Of a DNA stretch of 64,000 bases, positions 34,501 to 45,200 are shown one piece after another (positions within the stretch are counted from its first letter, which is position 1; every line of letters begins with the position of its first letter). Origin of the DNA: Maylandia zebra (taxonomy: Eukaryota; Chordata; Actinopteri; Cichliformes; Cichlidae); the NCBI RefSeq assembly GCF_041146795.1, contig NC_135167.1, positions 4,926,454-4,990,453 on the forward strand, given 5' to 3'. Under the pieces are notes generated by a model. That model saw only the letters and a list, made by a program, of their open reading frames with translations, did no database searches and was not told the DNA's origin. The translations under genes were made by a program, and so were the position numbers.

Positions 34501-37500
34501 TATTTATATAGCACCAAATCACAACAACAGTCGCCTCAAGGCGCCTTATATTATAGAGTAAAACCCAACAATCATATGACCCCTTATGAGCAAGCACTTT
34601 GGCGACAGTGGGAAGGAAAACTCCCTTTTAAAAGGAAGAAACCTCCGACAGAACCAGGCTCAGGGAGGGGCGGGGCCATCTGCTGCGACCGGTTGGGGTG
34701 AGAGAAGGAAGACAGGATAAAGACATGCTGTGGAAGAGAGACAGAGATTAATAACAGGTATGATTCAATGCAGAGAGGTGTATTAACACATAGTGAGTGA
34801 GAAAGGTGACTGGAAAGGAAAAACTCAATGCATCATGGGAATCCCCCGGCAGCCTACGTCTATTGCAGCATAACTAAGGGAGGATTCAAGATCACCTGGT
34901 CCAGCCCTAACTATATGCTTTAGCAAAAAGGAAAGTTTTAAGCCTAATCTTAAAAGTAGAGATAGTGTCCGTCTCCCGAATCCAAACTGGAAGCTGGTTC
35001 CACAGAAGAGGGGCCTGAAAACTGAAGTCTATGCCTCCCATTCTACTTTTAAATACTCTAGGAACAACAAGTAGGCCTGCAGAGCGAGAGCAAAGTGCTC
35101 TAATAGGGTGATATGGTACTACAAGGTCATTAAGATAAGATGGGGCCTGATTATTTAAGACCTTGTATGTGAGGAGCAGGATTTTGAATTCAATTATGGA
35201 TTTAACAGGAAGCCAATGAAGGGAAGCCAAAACAGGAGAAATCTGCTCTCTCTTTCTAGTCCCTGTCAGGACTCTTGCTGCAGCATTTTGGATTAGTTGA
35301 AGGCTTTTCAGGGAGTTTTTAGGACATCCTGATAATAATGAATTACAGTAGTCCAGCCTGGAAGTAATAAATGCATGAACTAGTTTTTCAGCGTCACTCT
35401 GAGACTTTTTTAGAGACTAATTTTAGAGATGTTGCGCAAATGGAAGAAAGCAGTCTTACATATTTGTTTAATATGTGCATTGAAGGACATGTCCTGGTCA
35501 AAAATGACTCCAAGGTTCCTCACAGTGTTACTGGAGGCCAAGGTAATGCCATCCAGAGTAGGAATCTGGTTAGATACCATATGTCTAACAAAGTAAGAGA
35601 TGCTTTTCAGATCTTAGCTAACCCATGCATTCAATTTTTAAATAACATTTGATTGAAGGAGTTTTAATTTAGCACTTCAATTTAAAAAAAACAAAAACAA
35701 AAACAAACAAACAACTGAATTCAGTGATTTGCAAATCTTATGAATGCATGTGGGAAAATACCCTTAATTTGAATTTGTTGGCAACAACAAATCTCAAAAA
35801 GGTTGGGACAGGGGCTATAAAAGGCTGGAGAAATAAAAAGACAGCTAGAATAACATTTTACCTCTCATTATATATATTCCCAACAGATTTGCCTTGAATA
35901 AATTTCTGTCCACAAAAAAAGGCAGAAAATCAATAGTGGATACTCATGATTTCCGGTGGAACTTACATGATTCTGTCATGGAAGTCACTGAATGGGCTGA
36001 GGAACACATCCAGAAATCTTTGTCTATAAAAACGGTTCACCATGCCATATGAGAACTTGAAGCAGGAGTGCAGCAGTCTTCTATGGGTCAAAACTAGAGT
36101 GAAAAAAGTGGAAAAGTTGTTATAAGAAGAGGTGGAGTGATTTTAAATTATAATACCGAAACTATTTGACCGAGGCCCGTGGATAGGCCTCCATTAAACA
36201 TCTTAACATAGACTTCATTTCAACAGTGTCTTTTTATGTTCCAGAACCCACAATTATCAGTGAGTAAATCTCATTCGGAGACACTCAGCTACATCACTTA
36301 CATTGGATCAGCACTCTCCGTTGTCTTCACATTCATCAGCTTGATCATCTATATTTGTCTACAGTGAGTACATATGTTTTACTTGAATGTCCTTTTAACT
36401 TCTGCCATGTTTTGATATTTTCTCTAGTATTACATTTTAAAGAGGTGATGTGTTGATAAAGAAATATATTATTGTTGGCTTAGTTCATAGAAAAAATTCT
36501 AAAGGTCAACCACTGACAGAAGTTATGTTGTGAAAGACTGGTTTATTGCATCAGTCAGACCAGTTTAAATGTACTGTGTCACATCTGGTGGGAAACAAAC
36601 ACTTGCACATAATCTTTCCTAAAGTGTGGCACCCCACAGTCGTCGGTCAAAAACTGTTCACACTTGACTGATCCTCAGTCAAGTGTGAACAGTCCTGAAG
36701 CCCTCTGCATGTTTGCAGACAAAATTGGATTTTTTTTTTTTTCTGAAGCTGAAGTCTATGCAGTTACATTAAAACAATTTCCCCTAAAGCACTGGTTCCC
36801 AAACTTTTTTTGCTAGGCCCCCTTTGTTTTATAAGATTCCCACTGTAACTTCACTGTATAATGAGCTAACATCTCCAAAATTTCAATAATTATAAGAAGT
36901 GTTCATGTGAGATAATGTTTGTCCGTTATTTGGACAGTGAGCCCAGTGCGTGCTCCCGACGCAGGGGAAACCTACCTTGGCACAAGGGCTGGGTATCATC
37001 AATGATTTCTAATCAATTGGATTCAGATTCGATTTGATTAAATTTTGCCCCAGACAATCAGAAATATTATAATTCTGATCATTTATCAGTACTGACACTT
37101 GTGAGACTTCATCAGAGGTGTGAGCATCACTGCAGACACCTTTGTGTCAAAGTAACTGAGGATAAAATACAGATGGGAAACTGTTTTAAAAAATACACTG
37201 AGAGAGAGAGCTGTGCAGGAAGCGTGATTTTATCGTAGTGGACACAAAACGGTGAAAGTAAGAGGGAAGTAATGATGATATTTATCAAATGTGAAGTGTA
37301 ATTTTGATCTTTTGCTGCCGTTTCAGTGAATTTAGGTCAGAGAGTGATAAAACCTGCAGCATCAGAAGCTGTGAGGTGTCAGCTTTCAGCACCGACAGCG
37401 TGCCCGTGTATGTGCCGTCGGGTGAGAAAGCCGACATCTCACAGATTCTGATGCGTCGGGTCTGCGCTTTGTGTTCACATCTTTGTGTGGAATCCTTTTT

Positions 37501-40094
37501 CCTGCCATCATTTACTATTTTAGCTGTTTGGTGGTTGTTGATATAGTTTTGTGAGTTTTAACCCGAGATCCTGGCATTTCTGGCAAAATACATTTATATT
37601 TAATAATCGATTCAGGATTAAATAAATGATCGGAAAATCGAGTTTTGAAACCCACCCCTACTTGGCACCACTGTTGTACAGGTGAAGCCAATGGCAAGAT
37701 ATGCTTCATCACATTTTCTAGTCTTTGGCTTGGAAGTTGGTTCGGAAGCATATTTGGCGATGCTTCATCTTCTGCTTTGTGTTTGTGTGGGAGCTCCGTC
37801 AAAAAACCTGTCCATAGCAGTGTCCAAGGCTTCTTTTATTATTCATACCCCACCCCCCTCCGCCAATGGCTTTGCACCCTCCACTTTGGGAACCACTGCC
37901 ATAAAGGAAGTAGCTGGAAGAAGAAACAGAAAAAGGAGCACTGGATCCTCTGACACTTATCTCCTTGGATTAAAGGCAGTTAGGATGCAAAGATAATCAT
38001 TATTTTACATAAAACCTATACATTATTAAAAAGGGGTTATAGTCTTCAAATAAATAAATATAGTAGCAAATTATGAAGAAATATCAACATATGGGTCATA
38101 CTCTAAATTGCTACATTTATTTATTTAAATTTACTTCATTTATCTCTAATATTACTTTGAAAGGGTTTAGTTCTTTCTTCCTCCAGCTTCATCATCTTCT
38201 TCCCATTTTTGGCAGTCTTGGTTCCCGTACTCTTGGTTACATATAGAACAGGATACATTATCTGGCATATTTAGTCTGACAATAATTATGGGAAATCACA
38301 AGCTTCTCAGTTTCATCTGTGTGGAGTTACTATTGTTAGTGTTATCAAAATTGAGGGTTCAAAGCGAAAGGTTTAAAAAAAGGCCAAATTTCTTCCATTG
38401 TTAAAAAAATTGTAATTCTGTTTCTCTCTTTAGTCGTCGGCGTCCTGAGAAGACAACTAATCTGCACATGCAGCTAACAGGAGCAATGCTCTGCCTCCAC
38501 CTCAGCTTCCTGCTGTCCTGTTTCTCGGCATGGCTGCTGAATGAGGACAGCCCAGTTTGTCTGGTTCTGGGTCTGATTTTACACTGGTCTCTGCTGGCCA
38601 CCTTCAGCTGGACTGCTCTGGAGGGGTTCCATCTCTACCTTCTACTAAGTCGGGTTTTTAACATCACTTTCAGGAAATATCTTCTCAAACTCAGCTTAGT
38701 TGGATGGGGTGAGTAAAGTAAGGTTAAAACACAATTTCGTCAGATGCTGTCAAACAGGCCAAATGGAAATGGATAGTGTAGGTTTGTTGTTGTTGTTGTT
38801 GTCGTTTGATACTACAAAGTTGAGAAAACATCATAAATTTGGTGATTAAAATCCAGGTAAATGGCTAAATGAGATTGGTTTGTCCATATGGTATGTATAC
38901 AGTATTTTTTCCATTTTCTACAACTTTTTTTTACTACAAATACTTCAGTGATTTGCTGAGAGTGTCCAATAATACTATATGAAATTGTAGCATGTGCACA
39001 AATGTCGAGTGATTACAATGAGCATGGAAAAAAAAAAAAAAAGTCCAGCAATCAGTGTCGTAATAAAGCCTCAAGGATGGATAATCTTGAAAGGCTGGTG
39101 AGTGGTCTAGATCCACACTCAACTTTTGTTTTTAATTATTTTTCATGTAGAGCAACTTCTTTTTCAATAGAAAGACTGCAGAGAAGTCATGTTTGCTAAC
39201 ATTTGCACTTCAAGCTGTAGCACATACAATTTTTATTTTTATTTTATCTTTGTAAATGCATTTAATACTTCACTTCAAAATCATTCTATTTCTACTTTTT
39301 TAGGCTTCCCGACACTAGTCGCAGTGATTTGTGCGATTTCAGGTGTTTATGGTAAATACACCCTGCACATGCGGGACGCCAAACTCTCCAATACAACAGC
39401 ACACATGTAAGAAAATATCATCAGTAGGATTTTTATGCATGCAGTGACCCATGAGATTTGATTTCTTAAGACAAAAAAAATCATACTTTGGTGTTAACAT
39501 TGGTGACATTTATATGCTGCCTCCAAAATGTTTATTTAATACATATTTGTTTTTCAACAATGAGCAGATGCTGGATGAACAGCGAGTTCCCGAAGAAGCA
39601 CCTTATAACCAGTTTCATCACTACAGTGGCCTTTCCTTCCTTGGTGGTGCTGTTTAATGCCTGTGTTATGGGACTAGTTGTGTTTAAGCTCTGGGGGATA
39701 AGAAGGGGTAGTGGAGGCTTTGGAAGCAACACTGGCTGGAAAAAGACAAACAAAAACAAAGGCTGGAATTTATGGAAGGACTCTGTTAAAGTGTTGGGCC
39801 TCAGCCTTGTGCTGGGGTTACCTTGGGGGTTAACCAGCATCACATATGTTTCACTCCCTGGTATCTATGTATTCACAATATTCAACTCCTGTCAAGGTTA
39901 GTATGTGACTAATTCTCGTATAAAGTATGCACTGGATTTTGATCATTTGTGAGAAAAGTTGCATTTTTTCTCTCTTATCAGGTGTCTTCATGTTCCTGTG
40001 GTCTTTGGCTTTGACCAGGAAGCCTCAATCGAACAATAACTCATCAACAGACACCTGTCAGAAAAAGCTGACCACCAGTTTAAATAACAGCTAA
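31501..40094 (+). CDS. Adhesion GPCR, ADGRG3/ADGRG5-like, copy C (12 exons)
   Basis: Coding exons: 31501-31558, 31868-31922, 32609-32696, 32837-32965, 33796-33945, 34036-34090, 34186-34277, 36245-36363, 38434-38708, 39304-39406, 39568-39896, 39982-40094 (1566 nt, 521 aa). All borders are GT-AG and phases agree with copy A. Signal peptide [18 protein letters not shown]. The GPS is complete: [22 protein letters not shown], with the His-Leu-Ser triad, so autoproteolysis and a tethered agonist starting SFFAVLV are expected from family knowledge. TM1 is in exon 8 ([18 protein letters not shown]), TM2-TM3 in exon 9, TM4 in exon 10, TM5-TM6 in exon 11 ([14 protein letters not shown]) and TM7 in exon 12. 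Tail of about 25 residues, Ser/Thr/Asn-rich. This is the only copy of the three with an intact frame and a canonical GPS. Confidence 0.9.
34488..35640 (-). mobile_element. LINE-2-like element 3' part, minus strand (intron 7 of copy C)
   Basis: The minus-strand frame 35230-34907 encodes the C-terminal ORF2 tail ([38 protein letters not shown]). Upstream in element orientation (35640-35240) further ORF2 pieces match the LINE piece in the chimera at 59730-60130, for example the 'caaggttcctcacagtgtta' / 'gctgtgaggaaccttg' region. The 3' terminus at 34488-34550 ('aattcaattttatttatata') is complete. More complete than the copy at 9925-10800. Confidence 0.78.
35690..36110. mobile_element. MITE-like repeat (GTTGGGAC family), partial
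   Basis: Contains 'aaatctcaaaaaggttgggacaggg', 'agtgatttgcaaatctta' and 'tgaatgggctgaggaacac', words that recur in a teleost repeat I know with 'caattccaaaaa.gttggga' ends. A related terminus occurs at 40118-40150. Boundaries here are unclear. Confidence 0.4.
36653..36693. repeat. Perfect hairpin, 19-bp arms, 3-base loop
   Basis: ACTGTTCACACTTGACTGA, loop TCC, then its exact complement. It lies in intron 8 of copy C, not associated with any element end, and the same site in A has no such structure. Confidence 0.9.
36790..37898. mobile_element. hAT-type element hosting a second hAT
   Basis: Ends are inverted repeats (start 'cactggttcccaaactt', end 'actttgggaaccactg'). The flanks are CCCTAAAG (36782-36789) and CCATAAAG (37899-37906), a 7/8 match for an aged 8-bp target duplication. 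No transposase frame. It is interrupted at 36984-37660 by another element. Intron 8 of copy C. Confidence 0.75.
36984..37660. mobile_element. Nested hAT-type element
   Basis: A 677-bp insertion inside the preceding element. Termini 'aagggctgggtatc' and 'gaaacccacccctа'-like complement form an imperfect inverted repeat, and the 8-bp target duplication CTTGGCAC is perfect (36976-36983 and 37661-37668). The better-preserved duplication agrees with its being younger than its host. A short plus-strand frame inside (37304-37546) has no recognised domain. Confidence 0.8.
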
Positions 40095-42230
40095 GACAAG
40101 TGAATTATCCTGACTTACAAACCCAATTCCAAAAATGTTGACATGGTGTGTAAAAGGTAACTGAAATCAGAATGCAAACAAATGAAACAATTAAAACCTC
40201 ATATTTTATTCACAGCAGAACATGGAAAATATATCTAGTTTTTAAATCTGATAAAAATGTACCATTCTAAGAAAACTCCCAGCTTGAATTAGACGCCAGG
40301 AGAACATCTGAAAAAAGTTTGGACAGGGCCATATTTGCCAGTGTGTAGGATCCTCTTTTCTTTTATTAGAGAGGAAGCTGCAGACTCTATCACTGCAATA
40401 TACAAGGTATAAATATGCAATAATTTACAGTATAAAGTGTCTTGAGGTGACTGTTATTGTGATTTGGCACTATATGAATAAAATTGAATTTAACTGAATT
40501 TTAGGACGCAGAGACCAGCTGCTGGATTGGCTGTGCCAAATGTTTTTAATTTGTGAAAGGTTCGGACTGGAGACTGGGCAGTTCCACACCTCCACTCTCC
40601 TATTCCTATTATGCTGTTGTAAAACGTGCCTCTGTCCATTCTAAATTAGCTTTGAGAGCAGCTGGCAGTCCTCTCCATCTACTATATTTTTATATTTAAA
40701 CAACTTTTAAATATTTTTATATTATCTACGTTCCACTGTGAATAAAATATGGCTTTATGAGAATTGGAAACCGTTGCATTCACTTTTTAGTTGCATTTTA
40801 CACAGCATTTTCTTACATTTTCCCAATGACATTCATATATGGTAATGAAGACTCATTTTATTTGTTGATGTTTTTTTTCTCTTCTTTCTTATTTTGGAAT
40901 CAAATACAAATATGATTTTTGTTAGTATATTCAACAATTAACTTGTGAATCATTTAATTAAAAAAGCAGTTACTGTGAAGATCATCTATATTCTTTAAAC
41001 TGTATTATAGGTATAGGTCAGGTAATGTATCTGTCCTACAAACTTAACCTATATACTACAGAATGTTATTAATTATTGTTACTGTTATTGGCTAGACATG
41101 GTAGATATTGATCTTCATAAAGCAGGTGACTTCACTGCAGACTAATCAGTTCAGTTATGTACTCTGTGGTATTTTAATATTTCTGCATTGTTTCATCAAG
41201 TATACACTCACTAAAATGCTTGTTATGTTAGCTGACTCACTGTAGGGGTGATTCAAATTGTAATAGAGAGACAGACAATAACTGCAGGAGTAAATAACGG
41301 ATAGGTTGTTTTTGACACTGCCCCCTGGTGACAGTAAACGCCTGCAATATGTTGACAAAGGTCTACATGACTGTCATCAATGTAGGGAATGCGAAAATCT
41401 ATATAATCTATATTATTTTGCATAACCATTGTTTTACTTTGGGCAGCTGAAGTCTATTTTGTGGACAAGATTGTTGCACTGTTAGGCTATATAAACAGGA
41501 TTATGAAATTTCACTAGTAAAAGGTCTTTGTAAAACAGTTATTCCACCCGAAACAATTTTCAGGTTAGTGCAGCACCATCTTTGTGTGATAACAGATTTA
41601 TTTTTAGGTTGATTTTATGATCAAATGTTATATTATGTATAATATTATGTATAATACAATTTTTGTAATAAAATAAGTACAGTTTAAAAAATTTAAAAAT
41701 ATATATCAACACTGATCATGTTTTATTATTATTTTATTAACTGATTAAACCATAGATTGGGATGTTGGGCTATTTTTGATAACTATGTTTGAAAGCATTT
41801 TTAAGTTTGGCAAAACGTTTGAGAACCACTTGCGACTCTTTTGTCCGGAGACAAAACACTGTAGAACTTTGCAGCTCCATCATCACAAAAACAAAAAAAA
41901 CAAAACAAAAAAACATTTATGTATTTGAAAAAACAAAACACAGCAATCACAATGACGTAATGTCTAAAAAAAATAGCAGAAGTCCACAAAGTCAGCTTTT
42001 AATTGGACAACGTTAACAGGAAGTGCTTTTACTTTGAAGTTTTAAGAAGTAAAATGTTTAATGTTTTATTGAGATTGTGGATTACAGTGATACATTGGAA
42101 ACTCGTGACAGCAGTTTAGTTAATTTAACTATATAATAATACGAGGAAACGTATCAAGTAAACTACATCAAAGAAATTATTATAGTTTTACGAGTTTCTT
42201 CACATTCGTAGTCACCGGAAATAAAAAAGG
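40095..42230. other. Spacer between copy C and slc7a6os
   Basis: Holds a MITE-like terminus at 40115-40330 ('caaacccaattccaaaaatg'), a plus-strand LINE-2-like 3' tail at 40425-40502 ('cttgaggtgactgttattgt', 'cactatatgaataaaattga'), and otherwise AT-rich sequence. No gene is recognised. Confidence 0.5.
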
Positions 42231-42295
42231 ATTGCGCTCTCTCGTGTTTCCTTTCTTTCCAACTGCCAGACACACTAAAGAGAGACGGAGACAAC

Positions 42296-45200
42296 ATGGA
42301 TCCAAATACTACGATTCTCCGAGTGAAAAGAAAAAGGGGAACCGACCCCGCAGATGCTTTGCTGCTGGCATGCAAACGTATCCGTCCCGAAACGTCCCAG
42401 AGCTCAGGCGAAACGGTACCTGAGCCCAACGAAGCCGAAGTGGAAAACTCTGTCTTCAAACTCGTGGCGACCGTAGCAACACAGGTGAGGGGCCCAATGC
42501 TATCGCCAGAGCAGCGGTCAGTGGAAGGGGTAGCTTTTGAAAAATAGTGGTGGTGGGGGGTGGTATTTATCACGATAGTTGAAACCACTCAGAAGAGCTG
42601 AGTGGGTGATAGCAAGCTGAATAAAGCTGCTGAGAGCGTCACTTACTGTCCGGAACAACGCGCCTTTGTGCTTACTGTTGTTAGCAATCATGCTAGCCCT
42701 AGCTACCCCACAAACTGTTGTTAGCTTGTTTTTTTTTTTTTTTACGTAATTTGGGCCTTGAAAGCGAAGTGACAATTAAAATCCAGGCTGTGGTATGACT
42801 AACGTTTGAAGTAAATTAAATATTTACATGCGCAATTCAATAGACGAAATAAGACCCATTACGTAAGCTAATTAGATTAGCTGTAAACACTGCTATATAC
42901 AGTTGTAGCACTGCATTTGTTTGTGTAATGTGTACACCGACCACTACGGTTTTCTTTGTGGGATTCGGTAAAACGGACAGATGGCTAATGCATCTTTTTC
43001 CACTTCAGTACATTTTGAGAATGCTTCCTTTAGTGAATGATGGGCGCAATGACTGAAAAATTGATATCACAATATTGATTCTGGTGAGCTTTTATATTGG
43101 GTTTTTTGTACTCAGTCTTGTGTCAGAAGTAAGCTGTCTTAAAGTTTTTAATGTCATTAGGAAGTGAAATGGGTATGAATAAAACCACAGCCAAAATGAG
43201 GAATACACCACTCCTAGGCTCTGATGAAAAAGTTAACTATTTGGGAGGCGGATAAGGAGTCTCTCCTTAACAGGCTTTTCTGTCTTTTCTGCATTTTTAG
43301 GTGCGTGTAATGTCTTTTTATTTTTTTAACAGTAGGCTTTTCCTGGTGATAACTATGCTTTGGGAGGTGACCAAGCAAATAACCATAATTGAGTCACATA
43401 CAGTTAAGGCAAAGACTCTTTGTTACCTTACATATTTCTCTGGATTTTCCTTTTATTTCTTGCCATTTGATGAATGTTGATTGTCATTTTTGTGCTAGAC
43501 CAAATTGTCTTTTGAGGGCACCAAACATTTCTATGCGCAGAGAAAATTCTGGTCATTGTGTTTTCAACATGTGAATCTTGCATCTTTGCACATGTCCTAT
43601 TGCTACTATTGTCTATTGTTACAAATTGGTTGTTTCCCCGTTGTAGAAAATTGGATGTGGGGTTTTTAATTGTTGGATTTCGATAATATTTGCATTAAAT
43701 TAGTGGAACCGCGAGTAAGATGAGTGTGCAGTTCCGGCAGCTTCTATGAGTTGGGAATTAAAAGGGAAATCCATATTTATGTTAAAGCCTCGTGGGTTGT
43801 TATCTTTGTCATCCCATCACCAGGAAGCTCCCGTTCAGACGCAGGTTCGACAGGCTTTGGCTCGGCCTCGCACGGCTCATGCACTGCGTACCTCTGCTGC
43901 CAGCTCACAGCGGATACTTGGTGATTTACGCAGCACAAAGTGGAGTACTCGGAGAGAGGAACGCTACAGAATACTCTCAAGCCACCGTGCTGGTCTGTCA
44001 GCCCCAGCAGAGCAACAGACACCACAGATGGGTGCTTCTGAGTGTGTAGAGGAAACGGGGAAAGAGACGGACAAATGCTGGGGGCTGGGTGAAATCCAGG
44101 TGGTGGATCTGATCCATGAGGATGGAGAGGACCAGGATAAACCTTCAGGCAAGGTAAGTTGATAGTTGGAGATTCTGGGTTTTGTTTGCAGCAGTTGTCC
44201 TAGTGCTGTTTGGCAAGCGTACTCATGAACAGCCCAATCATCAGTTATTATACTCAATTTAGGGTCCTGATATGTTGCACCTTTTTCACTTAGTGGAGGC
44301 TAAATTACAGAAACAGTCAGTTAAAAAAATAAATACCATGCTGCCGTCAGACTGTTAAAAACCATAAGTGGTTGTCCTCATAGGACTGCTTGATTGTATT
44401 TGGGATTGTTTAACACAGATTATCATTTTACCAGAATTTACCAGGCATTAAGCTTTTACTGAACACAATTGTGCAGTTTAACAAGTGCTTTTCAGAAGGC
44501 AGATGCTACAAATATCAATATAATTCAGTTGCTGAGAGTCATCCAGTCTTAGCTCAACCACATGGCTAGCACAGTCATCAACTGTTACTGACGCTATTAT
44601 CATTGGTCGGTCTCACAGATCCAATCTTCTGATTTCTCATCGTGTCAGCACATTTCCTATTCTGTTAAGTAAGGATTGTCCTGGTAATTCATTTACTATA
44701 GTCATTAGAAATTAGAGAAAAAAAAACATTAACTGGTCAAAAGTAAGAAATTGTTCAGCAAACAGGCAGAATTGTTAAACAAATAGTGCATGTTTATTTA
44801 AAAACCTTTTGGAAGTGCATTCTTCCCCAATCGAATCACATTGATCTCTGGTCTTGCAATGTTGGATTGGAAGTGTGGCTAGTGTTAGCAGGGCTAGCAG
44901 GAGCAGCAGCAATCTTTCCTTGGAGTTTAAAAACCATGCACGAACAACACTGCATTACTCCAGTTGAGCTTTCACTGCTGACAAATAGACAGGGAGGGAG
45001 AGAGAGAGACACACACACACACACACACACACACTGCAGGCCTAGCTAGTTCTAGACCAGGGGTGTCAAACTCAAATACACAGTGGGCCAAAATTCAAAA
45101 CTGGAACAAAGTCGCGGGCTAACGTTAATATTTATTGAAACATATTTATTCCTCCAGATATAAGAATTAATCTTTTCTTATGGACTCAAACACGTTTTGC

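Noticed and set aside
42296-42775. Antisense slc7a6 exon overlapping slc7a6os
   Set aside because: Minus-strand frames here lack transporter helices; they mirror slc7a6os exon 1 and flanking sequence.
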